Positions 57,343 through 64,000 of a stretch of DNA of 64,000 nt are shown here, piece after piece (within the stretch, counting starts at the first letter, position 1; every line of letters begins with the position of its first letter). Source of the DNA: Lolium rigidum (Eukaryota; Streptophyta; Magnoliopsida; Poales; Poaceae). The stretch lies in contig NC_061508.1 in assembly GCF_022539505.1 (NCBI RefSeq), forward strand, positions 265,862,736 to 265,926,735, in the 5' to 3' direction. Both the position numbers and the translations under genes were made by a program. The notes below the pieces were generated by a model. The model was given only the letters and a program-made list of their open reading frames with translations, was not told the DNA's origin and did not search any database.

Positions 57343-58104
57343 ATGGAAAACAACAAAAATATGAGAGATCTTTATGAACTTTATCTTGAATTAGGACATG
57401 ATGTGTTTGAAGAGAGAATTAAAAAACCCATGGAACTTTATATGCATGCTAATGGGAATGTTATTAATATGAATGCTTTGAACACCATTGTTGCTAATGC
57501 TATGGAAAATTCTAAGCTTGGGGAGGTCGGTTTTGATGAAAATGATCTCTTTAGTCCTCCGGGTATTGAGGAGAAAGTTTATGTTGATTATGATATGCCT
57601 CCCATATATGATGATTATAATGATAGTGGTCTTTTGGTGCCACCTACTATGGAGGATAAAGTTTATTATGATGATACTATACCTCCTACACTTGATGAGA
57701 ATAATAATGATAGCTACTTTGTTGAATTTGCTCCCACTACAACTAATAAAATTGATTATGCTTATGTTGGGAGTAGTAATAATTTTATGCATGAGACTCA
57801 TGATAAGAATGCTTCATTTGATAGTTATATTGTTGAGTTTGTTCATGATGCCACTGGAAATTATTATGAGAGAGGAAAATATGGTTGTAGAAGTTTTCAT
57901 GTTACTAAAACACCTCTCTATATGCTGAAATTTTTGAAGTTACACTTGTTTTATCCTTCTATGCTTGTTGCATCATGCTTCATGAATTTGTTTATTTACA
58001 AGATTCCTATGCATAGGAAGCATGTTAGGCTTAAATTTGTTTTGAATTTGCTTCTTGATGCTCTCTTTTGCTTCATACTCTATTTTTCATGTGAGCATCA
58101 TTAA
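57343..58104 (+). CDS. uncharacterised ORF of Gypsy element 3
   Basis: 253 residues, intact. The first two thirds are acidic with Tyr-rich repeats (EEKVYVDYDMPP, EDKVYYDDTIPP, two similar units near residues 80 and 105). The C-terminal third has hydrophobic stretches (LFYPSMLVASCFMNLFIY and VLNLLLDALFCFILYF) that could be membrane segments. I see no gag, protease or pol motif. It occupies the place of gag in element 1 but is not similar to it. The AT-rich codon use is like the other Gypsy ORFs. Confidence 0.6.
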   Translation: MENNKNMRDLYELYLELGHDVFEERIKKPMELYMHANGNVINMNALNTIVANAMENSKLGEVGFDENDLFSPPGIEEKVYVDYDMPPIYDDYNDSGLLVPPTMEDKVYYDDTIPPTLDENNNDSYFVEFAPTTTNKIDYAYVGSSNNFMHETHDKNASFDSYIVEFVHDATGNYYERGKYGCRSFHVTKTPLYMLKFLKLHLFYPSMLVASCFMNLFIYKIPMHRKHVRLKFVLNLLLDALFCFILYFSCEHH

Positions 58105-60545
58105 AACTGCTGAGCCCATCTTAATGGCTATAAAGAAAGCACTTCTTGGGAGATAACCCATGTCTTTATTTTACTACAGTACTTTGTTTTATATTTGAGT
58201 CTTGGAAGTTGTTTACTACTGTAGCAACCTCTCCTTATCTTTATTTTATTGCATTGTTGTGCCAAGTAAAGTCTTTGATAGTAAAGTCAATACTAGATTT
58301 GGATTACTGCGCAGAAACAGATTTCTGTCTGTCACGAATTTGGGAAGTGTTCTCTGTAGGTAACTCAGAAAAATCTGCCAATTTACGTGCGTGATCCTCA
58401 GATATGTACGCAACTTTCATTCAATTTGGGAATTTTCATTTGAGCAAGTCTGGTGCCACTTTAAAATTCGTCTTTACGGACTGTTCTATTTTGACAGATT
58501 CTGCCTTTTATTTCGCATTGCCTCTTTTGCTGTGTTGGATGGATTTCTTTGTTCCATTAACGTCCAGTAGCTTTGTGAAATGTCCAGAAGTGTTAAGAAT
58601 GATTGTGTCACCTCTGAACATGTGAATTTTTGATTATGCACTAACCCTCTAATGAGTTTGTTTCGAGTTTGGTGTGGAGGAAGTTTTCAAGGGTCAAGAG
58701 AGGAGGATGATACAATATGATCAAGAAGAGTGAAAGCTCTAAGCTTGGGGATGCCCCGGTGGTTCACCCCTGCATATTTCAAGAAGACTCAAGTATCTAA
58801 GCTTGGGGATGCCCAAGGCATCCCCTTCTTCATCGACAAATTATCAGGTTTCTTCTCTTGAAACTATATTTTTATTCGGTCACATCTTATGTACTTTACT
58901 TGGAGCGTCTGTGTGCTTTTGCTTTCATTTTTGTTTTGTTTGAATAAATTCATGCTTGTGTGGGAGACAGACACGCTCCGCTGGTTCATATGAACACATG
59001 TGTTCTTAGCTTTTAATGTTCATGGCGAAGGTTGAAACTGCTTCGTTAATTGTTATATGGTTGGAAACGGGAAATGCTACATGTAGTAATTGATAAAATG
59101 TCTTGGATAATTTGATACTTGGCAATTGTTGTGCTCATGTTTAAGCTCTTGCATCATATACTTTGCACCCATTAATGAACAAATACATAGAGCTTGCTAA
59201 AATTTGGTTTGCATAATTGGTCTCTCTAAGGTCTAGATAATTTCTAGTAAAGAGTTTGAACAACAAAGAAGACGGTGTAGAGTCTTATAATATTTACAAT
59301 ATGTCTTTTATGTGAGTTTTGCTGCACCGGTTCATCCTTGTGTTTGTTTCAAATAACCTTGCTAGCCTAAGCCTTGTATCGAGAGGGAATAATTCTCATG
59401 CATCCAAAATCCTTGAGCCAACCACTATGCCATTTGTGTCCACCATACCTACCTACTACATGGTATTTCTCCGCCATTCCAAAGTAAATTGCTTGAGTGC
59501 TACCTTTAAATAATTCAAAATTTATCACCTCTGATTTGTGTCAATGTTTTATAGCTCATGATGAAGTATGTGGTGTTTATCTTTCATTCTTGTTGGGCAA
59601 CTTTCACCAATGGACTAGTGGCTTCATCCGCTTATCCAATAATTTTGCAAAAAGAGCTGGCGCGGGGTTCCCAGCCCCCAATTAATCAACCTTCATTAAT
59701 AATTCTCTTCACATGTTTTGCTCGATTCATCAGTAAGCAACTTAATTTTGCAAATAGACACTCCTTCATGGTATGTGAATGTTGGAAGGCACCCGAGGAT
59801 TCGGTTAGCCATGGCTTGTGTAAGCAAAAGGTTGGGAGGAGTGTCATCCATAAATAAAACTAAAATACATGTGTAAACAAAAGAGAAGAGGGATGATCTA
59901 CCTTGCTCGGTAGAGATAACGTCCTTCATGGGAGCCGCTCTTTGAAGGTTTGTCTGGCAAGGGGGTTAGAGTGCCCACTACCATTCGTTGACAATAACAA
60001 ACACCTCTCAAAATTTTACTTTTATGCTCTCTTTATGTTTTCAAAACCAAAGCTCTAGCACAAATATAGCAATCAATGCTTCCCTCTGCGAAGGGCCATT
60101 CTTTTACCTTTTATGTTGAGTCAGTTCACCTATCTCTCTCCACCTCAAGAAGCAAACACTTGTGTGAACTGTGCATTGATTCCTACATACTTGCATATTG
60201 CACTTGTTATATTACTTTGCATTGACAACTATCCATGAGATATACATGTTATAAGTTGAAAGCAACCGCTGAAACTTAATCTTCCTTTGTGTTGCTTCAA
60301 TACCTTTACTATGAATTTATTGCTTTATGAGTTAACTCTTATGCAAGACTTATTGATGCTTGTCTTGAAAGTACTATTCATGAAAAGTCTTTGCTTTATG
60401 ATTCAGTTGTTTACTCATGTCACTACCATTGTTTTGATCGCTGCATTCATTACATATGCTTACAATAGTATGATCAAGGTTATGATGGCATGTCACTCCA
60501 GTAAATTATCTTTGTTATCGTTTACCTGCTCGGGACGAGCAGAAA
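58105..60545 (+). other. noncoding interior of Gypsy element 3
   Basis: Internal polypurine-tract copies lie at 58,739-58,754 and 58,797-58,812. 58,140-59,510 and 60,040-60,545 match element 1, while 59,510-60,100 matches element 2. Confidence 0.75.
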
Positions 60546-60561
60546 CTAAGCTTGGGGATGC
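60546..60561 (+). other. polypurine tract of Gypsy element 3
   Basis: CTAAGCTTGGGGATGC directly before the 3' LTR, identical to its two internal copies. Confidence 0.8.
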
Positions 60562-61703
60562 TGATATGTCTCCGACGTATCGATAATTTCTTATGTTCCA
60601 TGCCACATTATTGATGATATCTACATGTTTTATGCATACTTTATGTCATATTTATGCGTTTTCCGAACTAACCTATTGACGAGATGCCGAAGGGCCAGTT
60701 CTTTGTTTTACGCTGTTTTTGGTTTCAGAAATCCTAGTAAGGAAATATTCTCGGAATCGGACGAAATCAACGCCCAGCATCTTAGGATCACGCGAAGCTT
60801 CCAGAACACCCGAGAGAGGCCAGAGGGGGGCCACTGGGCCACCAGACGCCAGGGTGGCGCGGCCCAGGCCTTGGCCGCGCCCCCCTGTTGTGTCGTCGCC
60901 TCGTTGACCTTCTGACGCCGCCTCTTCGCCTATATAAAGGTCCCTGACCTAAAACACGATACGAAAAAAAAGCCACGGTACGAGAAACCTTCCAGAGCCG
61001 CCGCCATCGCGAAGCCAAAATGCTGGGGACAGGAGTCTCCGTTCCGGCACGCCGCCGGGACGGGGAAGTGCCCCGGAAGGCTTCTCCATCGACACCACCG
61101 CCATCTCCATCAACGCTGCTGTCTCCCATGAGGAGGGAGTAGTTCTCCATCGAGGCTCGGGGCTGTACCGGTAGCTATGTGGTTCATCTCTCTCCTATGT
61201 GCTTCAATACAATAATCTCATGAGCTGCCTTACATGATTGAGATTCATATGATGATGCTTGTAATCTAGATGTCATTATGCTAGTCAAGTGGGTTTTACT
61301 TATGTAATCTCCGGAGACTCCTTGTCCCATGTGTGTAAAGGTGACAGTGTGTGCACCGTGTGGGTCTCTTAGGCTATATTTCACAGAATACTTATTCGTC
61401 GTTATGAATGGCATAGTGAAGTGCTTATTTATATCTCTTTATGATTGCAATGTGTTTTGTATCACAATTTATCTGTGTGCTACTCTAGTGATGTTATTAA
61501 AGTAGTTTATTCCTCCCGCACGGTGTAATGGTGACGAGTGTGTGCATCGTGTAGTACTTGGCGTAGGCTATGATTGTGATCTCTTGTAGATTATGAAGTT
61601 AACTATTGCTATGATAGTATTGATGTGATCTATTCCTCCTTTCGTAGTGTGAAGGTGACAGTGTGCATGCTATGTTAGTACTTGGTTTGGTTATGTTGAT
61701 CTG
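60562..61703 (+). repeat. 3' LTR of Gypsy element 3, left part
   Basis: Matches 55,464-56,605. It begins TGATATGTC, one change from the 5' LTR. It is cut at GATCTG by insertion of element 4. Confidence 0.87.
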
Positions 61704-63242
61704 TGATACGTCTCCGACGTATCGATAATTTCTTATGTTCCATGCCACATTATTGATGATATCTACATGTTTTATACACATTATATGTCGTATTTATGCA
61801 TTTTCCGGCACTAACCTATTAACGAGATGCCGAAGAGCCGATTGCTTGTTTTCTGCTGTTTTTGGTTTCAGAAATCCTAGTAAAGAAATATTCTCGGAAT
61901 TGGACGAAATCAACGCCCAGGGGCCTATTTTTCCACGAAGCTTCCAGAAGTCCGAAGGGGAAAGGAAGTGGGGCCACGAGGCGCCGCCACACGGCCCCCC
62001 GCGTTGCCCTTCCGCCTACTTAAAGCCTTCGTCGCGAAACCCCCAGTACCGAGAGCCACGATACGGAAAACCTTACTGAGACGCCGCCGCCGCCAATCCC
62101 ATCTCGGGGGATTACGGAGATCACCTCCGGCACCCTGCCGGAGAGGGGAATCATCTCCCGGAGGACTCTTCACCGCCATGGTCGCCTCCGGAGTGATGAG
62201 TGAGTAGTTCACCCCTGGACTATGGGTCCATAGCGGTAGCTAGATGGTTGTCTTCTCCTCATGTGCTTCATTGTCGGATCTTGTGAGCTGCCTAACATGA
62301 TCAAGATCATCTATACTGTAATTCTATATGTTGTGTTTGTCGGGATCCGATGGATAGAGAATACTATGTTATGTTGATTATCAATCTATTACCTATGTGT
62401 TGTTTATGATCTTGCATGCTCTCCGTTATTAGTAGAGGCTACGGCCAAGTTTTTGCTCTTAACTCCAAGAGGGAGTATTTATGCTCGATAGTGGGTTCAT
62501 GCCTCCATTAAATGCGGGACGAGTGGCAGAAATTTCTAAGGTTGTGGATGTGCTGTTGCCACTAGGGATAAAACATTGATGCTATGTCTGAGGATGTAGT
62601 TATTGATTACATTACGCACCATACTTAATGCAATTGTCTGTTGTTTTGCAACTTAATACTGGAAGGGGTTCGGATGATAACCTGAAGGTGGACTTTTTAG
62701 GCATAGATGCATGCTGGATAGCGGTTTATGTACTTTGTCGTAATGCTCAATTAAATCTCACAATACTCATCATATCATGTATGTGCATTGTTATGCCCTC
62801 TCTATTTGTCAATTGCCCGACTGTAATTTGTTCACCCAACATGCTATCTTATGGGAGAGACACCTCTAGTGAACTGTGGACCCCGGTCCATTCTTTACAT
62901 CTGAAATACAATCTACTTGCAATACTTGTTTTACTTGTTTTACTGCAAACAATCATCATCCACACTATACATCTAATCCTTTGTTACAGCAAGCCGGTGA
63001 GATTGACAACCTCACTGTTTCGTTGGGGCAAAGTACTTTGGTTGTGTTGTGCAGGTTCCACGTTGGCGCTGGAATCCCTGGTGTTGCGCCGCACTACATC
63101 CCTCCGCCATCAACCTTCAACGTGCTTCTTGGCTCCTCCTGGTTCGATAAACCTTGGTTTCTTTCTGAGGGAAAACTTGCTGCTGTGCGCATCATACCTT
63201 CCTCTTGGGGTTCCCAACGAACGTGTGAGTTACACGCCATCA
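61704..63242 (+). repeat. 5' LTR of Gypsy element 4
   Basis: 1,539 bp, TG...CA (TGATACG...CGCCATCA). Shorter than the element 1 LTR mainly because of a deletion near 61,990. Confidence 0.87.
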
Positions 63243-63254
63243 AGCATATTTTTA

Positions 63255-63272
63255 CGGCGCCGTTGCCGGGGA
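63255..63272 (+). other. primer binding site with a first-base mismatch
   Basis: CGGCGCCGTTGCCGGGGA: like the tRNA-Asp site of the other elements but with C for the first T. Confidence 0.75.
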
Positions 63273-63433
63273 GATCAAGACACGCTGCAAGGGGAGTCTC
63301 CACAATCCAATCTCTTTACTTTGTTTTTGTCTTGCTTTATTTTATTTATTGTCTTGCACTCTATATCAAAAACACAAAAAAATTAGTTACTTGCATTTAC
63401 TTTATCTAGTTTGCTTTATTTACTACTGCTAAA

Positions 63434-64000
63434 ATGGCCACTCCTGAAAATACTAAGTTGTGTGACTTCACAACCACAAATAATAATGATTTCTTATGCA
63501 CACCTATTGCTCCACCTGCTACTACAGCATAATTCTTTGAAATTAAACCTGCTTTACTGGAATCTTGTTATGCGAGAGCAATTTTCTGAGTGTTAGTTAC
63601 GATGATGCTTGCTGCCCATCTCAATAACTTTGGTGAATTGTGTGAAATGTAAAAGTATAAAGATGTAGATGGTGACATTATAAAATTAAAATTGTTTCCT
63701 TTCTCATTAAGAGGAAGAGCTAAAGATTGTTGCTATCTCTGCCTAAGAATAGTATTGATTCATGGACTAAATGCAAGGATGCTTTTATTGGTAGATATTA
63801 TCCCCCTGCTAAAATTATATCTTTGAGAAGTATCATAATGAATTTTAAACAATTGGATAATGAGCATGTTGCACAAGCTTGGGAAAGAATGAAATCTTTG
63901 GTTAAAAATTGCCCAACCCATGGACTGACTACTTGGATGATCATCCAAACCTTTTATGCAGGACTGAACTTTTCTTCGCGGAACCTATTGGATTCATCTG
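63434..64000 (+). pseudogene. gag of Gypsy element 4, partial and broken
   Basis: ATG at 63,434 gives MATPENTKLCDFTTTNNNDF, then stops. The gag core is still readable across frames: DIIKLKLFPFSLRGRAKD, then SWTKCKDAFIGRYYPPAKI and AQAWERMKSLVKNCPTHGL. This is the Athila-like gag domain, closer to full-length Gypsy elements than the ORFs of elements 1 and 3. It runs off the window. Confidence 0.8.

Larger units (their letters stand above)
55464..64000 (+). mobile_element. Gypsy element 3, interrupted and running off the window
   Basis: 5' LTR 55,464-57,178 (starts TGATACGTCTCCGACGTATC, ends GTAGACATCA), preceded by ATAAC. tRNA-Asp primer site at 57,189. One ORF, a noncoding interior very similar to element 1, and a 3' LTR from 60,562 that is split at 61,703 by element 4. 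The remainder of the 3' LTR and the right target duplication are outside the window. Confidence 0.87.
61704..64000 (+). mobile_element. Gypsy element 4, 5' part
   Basis: 5' LTR 61,704-63,242 of the element 1 type (first part and CCGAGAGCCACGATACGG region alike), inserted in the 3' LTR of element 3; ATCTG at 61,699-61,703 is the likely duplication. A primer site and gag follow; the rest is outside the window. The youngest visible insertion at the right end. Confidence 0.87.

Overview
The window looks like nuclear DNA of a large-genome grass, most likely a Triticeae-type member of the Pooideae. This is inferred from GT-AG introns, a single intact plant gene, and very dense nested transposons of types typical of wheat and barley relatives: Angela-like Copia, Gypsy elements primed by tRNA-Asp, a CACTA element with TTACCGCCGGCG subterminal repeats, a Helitron, and Stowaway and Tourist-type MITEs. 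No database was available, so family names are by resemblance only.

Bases 1-9.3 kb are the gene-bearing part. They hold LINE fragments, a complete 2.17 kb PIF/Harbinger-type element (TTA target duplication, 15 bp terminal inverted repeats) carrying an intact two-exon Myb/SANT-like gene but no transposase, an intact single-exon berberine-bridge-enzyme-like oxidase on the minus strand, three MITEs or MITE pieces, and a decayed coding remnant.

From about 9.4 kb to the right end everything visible is a transposon nest. A degenerate Copia LTR on plus (9.4-10.8 kb) faces the 3' LTR of an Angela-like Copia on minus (about 11.5-18.5 kb). That outer Copia was hit by (a) a 5.36 kb Copia with 138 bp LTRs inside its LTR, (b) a 4.48 kb Helitron (18,722-23,199) carrying an LRR gene fragment, (c) a 28.6 kb CACTA insertion (26,252-54,850, target duplication AAA), and (d) Gypsy elements at the right end (55,464 onward).

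The CACTA itself is about 12.2 kb once its insertions are removed. It has two broken minus-strand genes: a TNP2-type transposase split by an 8.1 kb Gypsy element, and a second gene (En/Spm-associated domain plus Ulp1-like domain) split by a solo LTR and a 6.7 kb Gypsy element. Removing each insertion with one copy of its 5 bp target duplication restores the reading frame of the second gene at both sites. A small ORF with an RNase H1 N-terminal-type domain and a membrane segment follows it.

The Gypsy elements (29.3-36.0 kb, 43.2-51.4 kb, 55.5 kb onward, 61.7 kb onward) share a tRNA-Asp primer site. Where the interior is complete (the first two) it has gag-type ORFs only, so they are non-autonomous. 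Their internal regions repeat the exact polypurine-tract sequence found next to their own 3' LTR. Many length differences between their copies fall at CAG/CTG sites, which may be a sequencing signature rather than biology.
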